From NCBI GenBank assembly GCA_022573815.1, contig JACZTG010000007.1, positions 49,028 to 113,027 of the forward strand: DNA of 64,000 nt, given 5' to 3'. Shown piece after piece: positions 45,362 through 54,813 of the stretch (positions are counted from its first letter, which is position 1; the number at the start of each line of letters is the position of its first letter). The stretch comes from Candidatus Neomarinimicrobiota bacterium (GTDB taxonomy: Bacteria > Fidelibacterota > SORT01). The notes beneath the pieces were generated by a model. The model saw only the letters and a program-made list of their open reading frames with translations, had not been told where the DNA came from and searched no databases. The translations under genes and the position numbers were made by a program.

Positions 45362-45377
45362 TGCAAAGCTTGTGCCA
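45362..45377 (-). promoter_or_regulatory. Sigma-54-type -24/-12 promoter
   Basis: On the minus strand the bases read TGGCACAAGCTTTGCA, which fits TGGCAC-N5-TTGCA exactly. It points at the lipoprotein gene, with the expected start about 70 bases before its ATG. The adjacent NtrC-family gene supplies the activator class that such a promoter requires. Confidence 0.8.
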
Positions 45378-45578
45378 ATCAATGCGTACCGCAAAAATTA
45401 AATTCTAACTAAGGATGGGATCTTACGGCTGTAATATAGTGAAATATTAAGGCTAAAGCACTATAAAAAATTAATTAATTTCGATTTTTATTGCTGAAGT
45501 AATGTGGAGAGAACAACTGTTATTAGGTTGATATGACAGGAATGGTTTATATAGACCGGTTTATTTGATTGGCAGTAA

Positions 45579-46958
45579 TCAGGTAAGGCTAAACTTTTTC
45601 ATTCGATATTTTATGGTTTCCCTTGAAATACCTAACAATTTCGCCGCTTTTGTCTGGTTTCTATTGGTTGATTCGAGTGCCTTTAATATTAATGATTTTT
45701 CAACATCTTCAAGGGAAATACCCTTTTCAGGAAAGTCATTGATGATGAAATCCGCTGATATGCCATCTTTAGATTGAGAATGCGCCGTTGAAGAAACAAA
45801 TATATTGATGCTGTCACTGGAAATATATTCTCCTTTTTCAAACAGGACGGCTCTTTCCATTACGTTTTTTATTTCTCTCACATTTCCGGGCCAGGAATAA
45901 TTCATAAACAGTTCTTTCACATCAGGTAAAATACCTCTGATATTTCTTTTGAATTCAGTATTAAAAACACCGACAAAATGTTCAGCGAGCAATATTATAT
46001 CTTCGTCCCGTTCTCTGAGCGGCGGAAGCTCAATCATTGCCACATTCAGTCTATAATACAGGTCCTGCCGAAATTTGTCATCGGCTACAAATTGTTCTAA
46101 ATTTCGGGATGTAGCGCTAATAATTCGAGTGTCAACAGATATTACTTTGGTTCCGCCAACTCTTCGGAAGACCTGTTCCTCTATAACTTTAAGCACCTTA
46201 GATTGCAGGCTGACACTCATATCGCCGATTTCATCCAGGAAAAAAGAACCTTCATGAGATAATTCTACAAGACCTTTTTTCTGTACTTTTGCATCTGTAA
46301 ATGCTCCCGCTTCATGCCCAAAGAGCTCCGCTTCAAGAAGCGTCTCTTGAAATGCGGAACAGTTAACTTCAATAAATGGCTTTTTCGCCCGATTGCTGTT
46401 GTTATGAATGGCACGCGCAACTAGCTCTTTTCCTGTTCCTGTCTCCCCCCTTATCAGAACTGTTGTTTTAGGAGATTGTGCAACATCGCGGACAAATTCA
46501 AAAATTTTCTTAATAGCTACACTGGTACCGATAATCTCGCCGAATCCTAATCTGGTTTGCTCTTCCTTGTGGAGATATGCCAAATGTTCATCCATCTTTC
46601 TCGCAGAAACAGCCTTTTGGACGATTATGGAAATTTCATCCATATCAAACGGTTTTTTGATATAGTCACGTGCGCCGAGTTTAATTGCTTTAACAGCAGT
46701 TGAAACATCCGCATGTCCCGTAATTATCACCACTTCGATATTTTGCGATCTGTCCTTAACTTTTTCAAGCAGCTCAAGACCATCAATTCCGGGCAGACGA
46801 AGGTCAACAAGCATTATATCGGGGGTATCGTGGCTCAAACGGGATAAAGCATCTTCCCCGGTGGAAAACGTATTGATATCATGGCCTTCAAGTTCAAGAA
46901 AATCCTTAAGATTTTCTCGAATTATGTTATCATCATCAATTATAAAAATAGAAGCCAT
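45579..46958 (-). CDS. NtrC-family sigma-54-dependent response regulator
   Basis: The 459 residues comprise a receiver (IFIIDDDNIIRENLKDFLEL; phospho-Asp in IMLVDLRLPGIDGLELL; Lys in YIKKPFDMDE), an AAA+ domain and a Fis-type helix-turn-helix. The AAA+ part has Walker A RGETGTGKELVARAIH near residues 171-186, the sigma-54 contact loop as GAFTDA, Walker B GSFFLDEIGDM and RDEDIILLAEHF. The C-terminal helix pair NQTKAAKLLGISRETIKYRM binds DNA. It activates sigma-54 promoters after phosphorylation; the promoter at 45362-45377 is the obvious target. Confidence 0.95.
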   Translation of the reverse strand: MASIFIIDDDNIIRENLKDFLELEGHDINTFSTGEDALSRLSHDTPDIMLVDLRLPGIDGLELLEKVKDRSQNIEVVIITGHADVSTAVKAIKLGARDYIKKPFDMDEISIIVQKAVSARKMDEHLAYLHKEEQTRLGFGEIIGTSVAIKKIFEFVRDVAQSPKTTVLIRGETGTGKELVARAIHNNSNRAKKPFIEVNCSAFQETLLEAELFGHEAGAFTDAKVQKKGLVELSHEGSFFLDEIGDMSVSLQSKVLKVIEEQVFRRVGGTKVISVDTRIISATSRNLEQFVADDKFRQDLYYRLNVAMIELPPLRERDEDIILLAEHFVGVFNTEFKRNIRGILPDVKELFMNYSWPGNVREIKNVMERAVLFEKGEYISSDSINIFVSSTAHSQSKDGISADFIINDFPEKGISLEDVEKSLILKALESTNRNQTKAAKLLGISRETIKYRMKKFSLT

Positions 46959-47052
46959 TGATTGTTCCGGTTTATTTGATACATATTAAGATAATATAGT
47001 TATAAAATGGGTCAAATGCAACAGCGTATATAAGTTTTTAGATAAATGACAC

Positions 47053-48273
47053 TCAAGCGAGGCATTTTATGATTAACATTGTAACATCATCAAGGAATAT
47101 ATCTTCACCGGAAAATTCCTTAAGACTTGCTAATACAAGATTGATAATTTCATTGCCGTCAAGATTTTTGTTACTCGCTACCAGCTGCGATAATCTTGAC
47201 TCTCCAAATTCCACTTCATTTTCATCGAATGTCTCCGTAACTCCGTCTGAGAAAAGCAAAAGAATATCACCCCGGGAAAGCCGCATAGATTCATTCCCAT
47301 AAGGGGTGTCCGAAACAAAACCCAGGGGAATTCCTCCGGTCTTTAAATATTCGGAAGATCCATCGTTTTTTATCAGCAATGGAGGATTATGCCCGGCATT
47401 GCAGTACTTGACCGATCCATCCTGAAATTGGAGAATTCCCGAAAAAAAAGTGATGTACTTGGTGGATGGAGTAGAGTTAAATATATGATTATTAAGTGAT
47501 GAAGTCAGATCAGCGATTTCAGCGCATGCCGCCGCTTGAGACCTGAAACTCGCTTGCAGGCTTGCCATAAGAAGGGCGGCTGAAATTCCCTTTCCGGATA
47601 CGTCACCCAAAGCAAAGTAAAGACCTTCATCATCCACCACCATAAAATCGTAATAATCTCCGCCTACAGCCTGGGCGGGAATGTTGATAGCGGCAATTTC
47701 ATAGCCTGGAGTATCAGGCAGTGAAAGTGGAAGCAGTTTTGTTTGAATGTCACGGGCAAGATCAAGATCTTCTTCTAATCTTCTTTTCTCTTTTGCTTCG
47801 GCGTACAGCCATGCGTTTTCTATAGCAAGCGCTGCCTGAATAGACAGATCCTCCAAAAAACGCGCATCGTCCTTAGAAAATTTTCCGCGCTTACTGTTCA
47901 AAGCCTGGAAAACGCCTATCAACTTATGTTCTTTATTAAACATCGGGGAACAAAGAATTGTATTTGTAATGAATCCGGATAATTCATCCACACCTTTATA
48001 AAAACGATCGTCGTTCTGCGCGTCGTCGATTATTATACTTTTCCCTTCTTTCGCTACTGTTCCGGCAATACCGGAGCCAAAAGCGAGATCAATATTCAGA
48101 TATGTGTCTTCAAGATAAGCGGAATGGAGTTCTTGCTTGACCTCGTCTCCCAAAAATATTGTGGCCTTTTCTGCCTGTAATTCTTCCATAGCTATTTTTC
48201 GGATACGCTCCATCAGCAGATCTAAATCGAGTGTGGTATTCATGAGTCTTGTGGCTCTAATGATAGAGGACAA
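47053..48273 (-). CDS. GAF-domain PP2C-type phosphatase (SpoIIE/RsbU-like)
   Basis: A Ser/Thr phosphatase of the partner-switching type. The GAF domain covers roughly residues 10-155 (LDLDLLMERIRKIAMEEL). A linker coil (EKRRLEEDLDLARDIQTKLL) follows, then the SpoIIE catalytic fold with VGGDYYDFM, LALGDVSGKGISAALLMASL-type residues (here FALGDVSGKGISAALLMA), and SRGDILLLFSDGVTETFDEN. It likely dephosphorylates an anti-sigma antagonist, but no such partner is in the window. The frame stays open upstream of TTG 48273 with coiled-coil coding (IESLQREIDHL). A CTG at 48321, five bases after GGAAG, may be the true start. Confidence 0.92.
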   Translation of the reverse strand: MSSIIRATRLMNTTLDLDLLMERIRKIAMEELQAEKATIFLGDEVKQELHSAYLEDTYLNIDLAFGSGIAGTVAKEGKSIIIDDAQNDDRFYKGVDELSGFITNTILCSPMFNKEHKLIGVFQALNSKRGKFSKDDARFLEDLSIQAALAIENAWLYAEAKEKRRLEEDLDLARDIQTKLLPLSLPDTPGYEIAAINIPAQAVGGDYYDFMVVDDEGLYFALGDVSGKGISAALLMASLQASFRSQAAACAEIADLTSSLNNHIFNSTPSTKYITFFSGILQFQDGSVKYCNAGHNPPLLIKNDGSSEYLKTGGIPLGFVSDTPYGNESMRLSRGDILLLFSDGVTETFDENEVEFGESRLSQLVASNKNLDGNEIINLVLASLKEFSGEDIFLDDVTMLIIKCLA

Positions 48274-48347
48274 ATGGTCAATTTCTCTTTGAAGAGATTC
48301 TATATTCTTATTATTTTTCAGAAAAGCTTCCGGCGTGGCGAGTTAGC

Positions 48348-48656
48348 TTATTTAGAATCGGCATAGTCCACTACATGCGTTTTGGCTGTTCGTTCACGAA
48401 TAAGATCGACTACTTTTTTGTGCTCGGTATGATCGCGGTAAATTTCAAAATCTTCTTTACTCTTAAACTCGGAATAAAGTAGAAGGTCATTCGAAGCCGG
48501 GGAATCACTAATGTTAATGCCGATTTCATATTTTAAGATCTGAGGAATCAACTCCGGTAATTTTTCAAGAGAAGATTTAATTAGCACTGCATTTTCGATG
48601 CTGTTGTTTCCGGCTGCCGAATCTTTTAATTCCCACATAACGATATGCTTAAACAT
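48348..48656 (-). CDS. Dabb-domain (stress-responsive alpha/beta barrel) protein
   Basis: The 102 residues form one ferredoxin-like Dabb domain. It opens with MFKHIVMWELKDSA, has LEKLPELIPQILKYEIGINIS and closes with the conserved YRDHTEHKKVVDLIRERTAKTHVVDY. Such proteins dimerise, and members act in stress or as small cyclases and monooxygenases; the role here is open. It is probably transcribed separately from the neighbouring nitroreductase gene, 69 bases upstream. Confidence 0.93.
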   Translation of the reverse strand: MFKHIVMWELKDSAAGNNSIENAVLIKSSLEKLPELIPQILKYEIGINISDSPASNDLLLYSEFKSKEDFEIYRDHTEHKKVVDLIRERTAKTHVVDYADSK

Positions 48657-48724
48657 ATTTCACCTTGCTAATTAAAATACACTAATTATTTGAAAAACAA
48701 GCCATTTTCTCTAAGATCAATCTG

Positions 48725-49378
48725 TTAATAGATTACGGCATAATCCTCAAATTGTTTTTTCTTAAGGACAGGCACTTTCGCATCCTCAGCGGGAAAACCA
48801 ACAGGTATAAGCAAAAACGCCCGTTCGTTTTCCGGCCTGTTTAATATTTTTTCAAGGAATCCCATAGGGCTCGGTGTATGTGTCAGAGCAACCAAACCGG
48901 CATTGTGAACGGCGGTTAATAAAAAACCGGTTGCTATTCCAACTGACTCGTTGACATAATAATTCTTAGTGCGCTTATCATCATCAATTCCATATACCTG
49001 CCTGAATACTACTATTAAGTATGGGGCATCCTCCAGAAATTCTTTGTGCCAGTCGGTTTCGAACTGATTAAGATCATTTAGCCATTCATCAGGGAAGCGG
49101 TGATCATAATTCTCTTTTTCTTCTTTTTCTGCGGCTGTCCGGATTTTTTTCTTTAGTTCAGGGTCTTTAACTATAGCGAAAGTCCATGGCTCTTTATTGG
49201 CTCCGGAGGGAGCCGCAGCGGCTGATGATACAATGTTTATAATAATTTCTTCAGCAATAGGATCGTTTGAGAAATCTCTAACACTTCTACGGCTATTCAA
49301 TGAATTCAAATAAATAGAAGACCGCTTTGACATTTCATCATTCGAAAATCGGCTATATTGTAATCTACTTAACATCAT
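48725..49378 (-). CDS. Nitroreductase-family FMN oxidoreductase
   Basis: The 217 residues have the FMN-binding start NSRRSVRDFSNDPIAEE near residues 27-43, AAAAPSGANKEPWTFAIV, and a long central helix with NESVGIATGFLLTAVHNAGL. LTHTPSPMGFLEKIL and the LLIPVGFPAEDAKVP end follow. Family members reduce nitro groups, quinones or flavins with NAD(P)H, and the IYD (dehalogenase-like) branch is close to this arrangement. The substrate is unknown. Confidence 0.92.
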   Translation of the reverse strand: MMLSRLQYSRFSNDEMSKRSSIYLNSLNSRRSVRDFSNDPIAEEIIINIVSSAAAAPSGANKEPWTFAIVKDPELKKKIRTAAEKEEKENYDHRFPDEWLNDLNQFETDWHKEFLEDAPYLIVVFRQVYGIDDDKRTKNYYVNESVGIATGFLLTAVHNAGLVALTHTPSPMGFLEKILNRPENERAFLLIPVGFPAEDAKVPVLKKKQFEDYAVIY

Positions 49379-49616
49379 TTAAATCCTCAATTGAGTAAAA
49401 TTAAGCCTGCATTATTTAAGTGAGATAAAGTTATCTCAAATAAAGAATTCTACAAAGATAAATATCGGAGAGAAGCCGTTTAATCACAGTAACATTTAAA
49501 AATACGTGATGGAAGACGATGTGATACAAAGCAAAAAATGTCGGAACTTTTAATAGAAAAGATAGTAGAAGTAATCGTATGTCAAACGTAGAATGTTAAA
49601 GGAGAATAAACAATAG

Positions 49617-50624
49617 ATGGTTACTAAAATACTGATAATATTAAGCTTGTCTGCGTTATTTCTTACAAGCGCAGGGTGTGAATCGGATGACGCTGTCGTG
49701 GCACCCGGTGATAATAATACCACATTAACAAGGGCAGGCATTTCCCTCTCAATACAGGGCACAGCGCCAAGTACGAGTTTAAGTAAAGGAATCTCAAACT
49801 TTAGCGCGGCAGATTCCGTAATTCTGTCGGTTAAAGACGTAGCTGGAATTGAAATAGGTACTCTTACTCTGACAGACGCCCGGTTAGCGCTTAAAGATAT
49901 TAAGCTTAAGGCAAAAGATGAAGATGAGGATGGCGAAGAGGAGTCTGAAGATGAGGAAGACGAAGAAGATGAAAATGAGAATATAAAATTCAAAGGTCCA
50001 TATGTAGTTGACCTTATTACCAATACCGTCAGCCCATCGCTGGACACTATCTCGATAATCGCAGCCACATATACCGAAATAGAACTAAAGCTACATAAGA
50101 TTAAAGGCGGCGAGAAAGATGATGACAGCACCACAGTGTTAGTGGATGAAAGCGATCCGTTATTTGGCAATAGTATCTATCTAGAAGGCCTTTATACCGG
50201 CGCTACGGCAGATAGTCAAGTCACCAATATTCCGTTTTTTCTCTCGTTCGATTTTGATGAGAAATTTTTATTATCGGGATCAGATTCAACGTTTGCGGAT
50301 ACCTCTCTCGGATTTGATATAGTTGAAGGAGCTGTAAATGAGATTATAATCGCCTTTCGACAGGCAAAATGGTTCGCATTCGACGATATAGAAACTAACC
50401 GCGATATGTTAGATTTTAATGATTTAACTCTTTCACAGGATTCCACAGGTCAGGCGATTATTATTCTTGATAAGGATGAAGATGGCGATAACAAAAAAAT
50501 CCGAAGGGTCATCAAAGATAACATAAAAGAGTCTGCTGATTACGGGAAAGACAAAGATAAAAATGGAAAGTTAGAGTCGGATGAAGACGATGATCCGGAT
50601 GAAGATGACGAAGATGATGACTGA
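49617..50624 (+). CDS. Acidic lipoprotein with EF-hand-like calcium loop
   Basis: The 335-residue product starts with a lipoprotein signal (LIILSLSALFLTSAGC). The body has beta-strand patterns (SVILSVKDVAGIEIGTLTL, VVDLITNTVSPSLDTISI) resembling DUF4382-type lipoproteins. A run of acidic residues (DEDEDGEEESEDEEDEEDE near 98-116) interrupts it. The C-terminus contains DKDKNGKLESDE, which satisfies every position of an EF-hand or dockerin calcium loop, and a partial loop DKDEDGD before it. The acidic end (DDDPDEDDEDDD) adds more metal-binding capacity. AAAGGAG lies about 14 bases before the ATG. Function unknown; calcium binding at the cell surface is inferred. Confidence 0.8.
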   Translation: MVTKILIILSLSALFLTSAGCESDDAVVAPGDNNTTLTRAGISLSIQGTAPSTSLSKGISNFSAADSVILSVKDVAGIEIGTLTLTDARLALKDIKLKAKDEDEDGEEESEDEEDEEDENENIKFKGPYVVDLITNTVSPSLDTISIIAATYTEIELKLHKIKGGEKDDDSTTVLVDESDPLFGNSIYLEGLYTGATADSQVTNIPFFLSFDFDEKFLLSGSDSTFADTSLGFDIVEGAVNEIIIAFRQAKWFAFDDIETNRDMLDFNDLTLSQDSTGQAIIILDKDEDGDNKKIRRVIKDNIKESADYGKDKDKNGKLESDEDDDPDEDDEDDD

Positions 50625-50662
50625 TCCGATTTTGATATGAAAATCAGATAATTGATTTCATG

Positions 50663-50689
50663 AAAAGAGCAGCCACCGGCTGCTCTTTT
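50663..50689. terminator. Bidirectional terminator between convergent genes
   Basis: A perfect 12-base stem AAAAGAGCAGCC (50663-50674) with GGCTGCTCTTTT (50678-50689) and a three-base loop. It has U runs on either strand and lies between two convergent genes, so it can serve both. Confidence 0.9.
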
Positions 50690-50698
50690 CTTTTCCTC

Positions 50699-51070
50699 TT
50701 ATGAAACTTTAATACTGAATGTGTGGGAATGACTTGAATCGGTCGTGGAGGTAACAATTATAGTTTCCATATTAGCGAGCTTCACAAAATCGTTTTCAGT
50801 GAGTGTAATTTTGTGAGTATGGCTTGAGTTTCGTGAGGTAGTAATCGTCAGATCCATTGTAGGCGGATTGTCAACATTTGCGAGAGAGACAGAGACAGAA
50901 TGGGTATGACCTGAATTCAATGTTGAATTTATAGTTATAGAGTCCGAACTGTCACCCGCAGGAGCTGTCACATCGTCTGAATCGCCGTAAGCGTCGCATC
51001 CGATTTCTGTAATAATCAGCGGGAGTGAAAACAGAGCTCCGGCTTTAACTATGAAGGTGCGTCTTTCCAT
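50699..51070 (-). CDS. Tat-type lipoprotein with three His-x-His repeats
   Basis: The 123 residues begin with a twin-arginine motif (ERRTFIVKAG) followed by a lipobox (LIITEIGC). The mature part is built of three strand-turn-strand units, each centred on a histidine pair: NSGHTHSVSV, NSSHTHKITL and DSSHSHTFSI. The spacing between units is about 31 and 32 residues. Six histidines in matched positions suggest a copper, zinc or nickel site in a small beta sheet. The Tat route would allow a metal to be inserted before export. I do not know a described function. Confidence 0.75.
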   Translation of the reverse strand: MERRTFIVKAGALFSLPLIITEIGCDAYGDSDDVTAPAGDSSDSITINSTLNSGHTHSVSVSLANVDNPPTMDLTITTSRNSSHTHKITLTENDFVKLANMETIIVTSTTDSSHSHTFSIKVS

Positions 51071-51208
51071 AATTTACTCCAAATATTTTGTACGGCTGAA
51101 TATGCTACTAAGGTAGTATAGCTATCGTAATAAATCAAGAAACAAAAAATATGTTGCTGCAAATTACTCAACTGAGCAGCAGATGAATAAATCATACCGT
51201 TCAATAGT

Positions 51209-51237
51209 TTGACTCTTCTCTTAGTTAAATTTATATT
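51209..51237 (+). promoter_or_regulatory. Sigma-70-type promoter for enolase
   Basis: TTGACT (51209-51214), a 17-base spacer and TATATT (51232-51237), ending about 40 bases before the eno ATG. Good hexamers with ideal spacing. Confidence 0.65.
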
Positions 51238-51254
51238 CAGATGCTTTATATTAA

Positions 51255-52568
<1,314 letters not shown>

Positions 52569-52598
52569 TCAGACTGAATTATTCAAAAGGATTTTGTT

Positions 52599-52934
52599 AT
52601 TAAACCATCTGAGCCAAGATTCGATCTCAAGCAAATATTCAGGATTATAAAAAAATTATTCCTTGTGGCAGTTGCGGCGGGGATTTCAATTGCATTCCTG
52701 TTTAATGACAGGGGCCTGATTTCATGGTATAGATATACTCAAGAGAAAAATAGAATTGAGGCGGAGCTTGATTCTTTGAAAGAAGAAGGAGTAAGGCTTA
52801 GAGAAGAGATAGAAAAGCTTAAGTTTGTTCCCGAGTATATGGAAAAACTCGCACGTGAAAAATATGGGATGGCGAAAAAGGGTGAAAAGGTTTATAAAGT
52901 CGTTCCGGAGGGAGATAATATTACGAAGGAGTAA
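52599..52934 (+). CDS. ftsB: FtsB/DivIC-type septum formation protein
   Basis: Bitopic division protein with a short cytoplasmic tail, one membrane helix and a periplasmic coiled coil. From GTG 52665 the helix would lack its basic flank. In the same frame an ATT at 52599, eight bases after AAAAGG, gives KPSEPRFDLKQIFRIIKK before the helix LFLVAVAAGISIAFLF, so I place the start there. The coil runs EKNRIEAELDSLKEEGVRLREE (shown in part: NRIEAELDSLKEEGVRL), and the end KLAREKYGMAKKGEKVYKVV is the typical FtsB/DivIC tail. Enolase-ftsB adjacency is common in bacteria. The ATT start is inferred. Confidence 0.85.
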   Translation: MKPSEPRFDLKQIFRIIKKLFLVAVAAGISIAFLFNDRGLISWYRYTQEKNRIEAELDSLKEEGVRLREEIEKLKFVPEYMEKLAREKYGMAKKGEKVYKVVPEGDNITKE

Positions 52935-52938
52935 TCCT

Positions 52939-54801
52939 ATTTCAGCAAAGTTTTCAATCGTTTTAACAATAGTACCCTATTTTATCAGCGCCCTGTTCTC
53001 TTCATCTTTATTGGGACAATCGCAATCGTCCAATATCTTAGGTATCAATTTTCCTGATTCAAATTCTGTTAACTATTCACTTAGAAATAATACAAGTGTG
53101 TGGCAACTTGGCTTAAGCCATGAGGGAAATTACGCTTCGGGATTTTTCAGCGTCAAAGAATTTTTTGAGACTACACGGCTTGAGTTCGGAAACACAGAAG
53201 CACGCTGGAAGGATAATCAGAAATTCAGAGTGAGATATGATATTCCTTTGACTGCGAAATCAAAGATTTCAACAGAAATGTTTTCAAGCGTCTTTAAAGA
53301 CCGACACACAGGATTGTTCAACGACACGCAAACAATTTATTTTCAGCTCGGCGTAAATGATGGGTCCTTCCCATTTACCAATCTAAAGGTGGCTGGAGGG
53401 CCAATTTGGGATTCCAGAAGGGAACAAAAAGACTCCGGATTTAAGTTCGTTTCATCAATAAGGAGAAGGAAACAAAATATTGAGGGATGGAATAGTGAAA
53501 TTGATGCGGGAATTATCGGGGAACGTTTTCAGCAAAGAAAAAACCAATCGCAAAACGCAGCGATTAAATTTTCTCGAAATTTTTATGAAGCGACAAGCGA
53601 TTCATTCTATATGGATATCAGAGAGAAAAGGCAGGATTATTTCATAAATAAAGCAGGGGAGATAGAAACGCGAACGGAGAAATTGAGCGGATTTGGAAAT
53701 AATCTTCGATACAGAATATCAGATGGAGTTACGTTCAGATGGGCGACAAAATTTCGGTTTGCACAGACTGAATTTGAATCACCGCAACAAGATATAGGAG
53801 AAGTGAGTCGACGAAGAATAAATGATTCGGCCGAAAACCAGCTCAGCGTGTCGTTCGGCAATAATAAATTAAAAGGAAGAATCAACGCCGGATTCAGGAG
53901 TAACATACAAAAGTATTCTGTTTCTTCTTCACTGACAGACGTAAATCTCCCACTGTTATCACCTGGCAATGAATCAGGCTCATTAATTTTATCATCATCT
54001 CTAAAGTTTAATCCTACGATAAATGATTCGATCGGGTTTTTCGCATCATCGAACCGACTACGATATGACACACCTGACAGTAATAATTTCGACGACAGAG
54101 ATGAACTTAGATTGCTGTTCGAGACCGGATACGAACATCGTTTCGGCGATGATTTTCGAATCAAATTGAAAGCGACTATGAATTTAGACCATATTGTGTA
54201 CTTATTCGGGGAGAGAAGCGCGGATAATCACTGGAACAGAATATTTTTATTATCATCTGAAATGATGATTATATTTTCGTCGAAAATCAAAACAAAACAA
54301 TCGTTCGTGGTATTGGCTAATTATTTTGATTATGATTATGATGACGAAATCTTACCTGTCAGATCGTTAGTTCTAAGAAATTTTATTCACAGACAGCTTA
54401 CAACCATTGAATTAAAAGAGAATTTGAGCTTTCAGTTGTCTTCCCGATTTGAGTTGGAAGAAGACGGGAAGCTGGTCTGGGATAAATTCTTGGAGCAACG
54501 GGTAGGGGAAAGGAGGATTACGTCCGTGGAAGCAAATCTATCGTACCGACCGATGAAAAAGATGCTCATTCTGGTAGGGATTACCCGATCATCACGCACG
54601 GAAAAGAGGTTCCTCAATTTCCTTAGTAAGGGAGAGCGGGTTAGAAATCTTGTAGGGATCGGGCCGGTATTTCGTATGTCTTATAAAGTAGAAAAAAATA
54701 AAACTTTTAGCATAAAAGGAAGAATTCAGAGAGTTAAAAATATATCAGGGGACGTTTATTACACAAAATCCGTGAGGGTTATAGGTACTTTGCTCCTGTG
54801 A
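52939..54801 (+). CDS. Predicted outer-membrane beta-barrel protein
   Basis: The frame is open from 52825, but only from 52939 does a normal signal peptide appear (SIVLTIVPYFISALFSSSLLGQ). The codon there is ATT with AAGGAG seven bases upstream. The mature part of about 590 residues is a continuous series of amphipathic strands with many aromatic girdle residues (RVRYDIPLTAKSKISTEMF, LRYRISDGVTFRWATKF, LSYRPMKKMLILVGITR), as in a large porin-like barrel. No family is recognised. Neighbours are PorV-like and other envelope proteins, so it may belong to the same envelope assembly. Confidence 0.78.
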   Translation: MSAKFSIVLTIVPYFISALFSSSLLGQSQSSNILGINFPDSNSVNYSLRNNTSVWQLGLSHEGNYASGFFSVKEFFETTRLEFGNTEARWKDNQKFRVRYDIPLTAKSKISTEMFSSVFKDRHTGLFNDTQTIYFQLGVNDGSFPFTNLKVAGGPIWDSRREQKDSGFKFVSSIRRRKQNIEGWNSEIDAGIIGERFQQRKNQSQNAAIKFSRNFYEATSDSFYMDIREKRQDYFINKAGEIETRTEKLSGFGNNLRYRISDGVTFRWATKFRFAQTEFESPQQDIGEVSRRRINDSAENQLSVSFGNNKLKGRINAGFRSNIQKYSVSSSLTDVNLPLLSPGNESGSLILSSSLKFNPTINDSIGFFASSNRLRYDTPDSNNFDDRDELRLLFETGYEHRFGDDFRIKLKATMNLDHIVYLFGERSADNHWNRIFLLSSEMMIIFSSKIKTKQSFVVLANYFDYDYDDEILPVRSLVLRNFIHRQLTTIELKENLSFQLSSRFELEEDGKLVWDKFLEQRVGERRITSVEANLSYRPMKKMLILVGITRSSRTEKRFLNFLSKGERVRNLVGIGPVFRMSYKVEKNKTFSIKGRIQRVKNISGDVYYTKSVRVIGTLLL

Positions 54802-54813
54802 GAAAAAGATAGA

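Noticed and set aside
49550..50170. 206-codon antisense ORF opposite the acidic lipoprotein
   Set aside because: A Ser-rich translation of the acidic codons; the sense frame has a lipobox and a proper start.
52825..52938. Extension of the barrel gene upstream into ftsB
   Set aside because: The upstream residues are basic and out of place before a signal peptide, and they overlap ftsB in another frame; the ATT at 52939 fits better.
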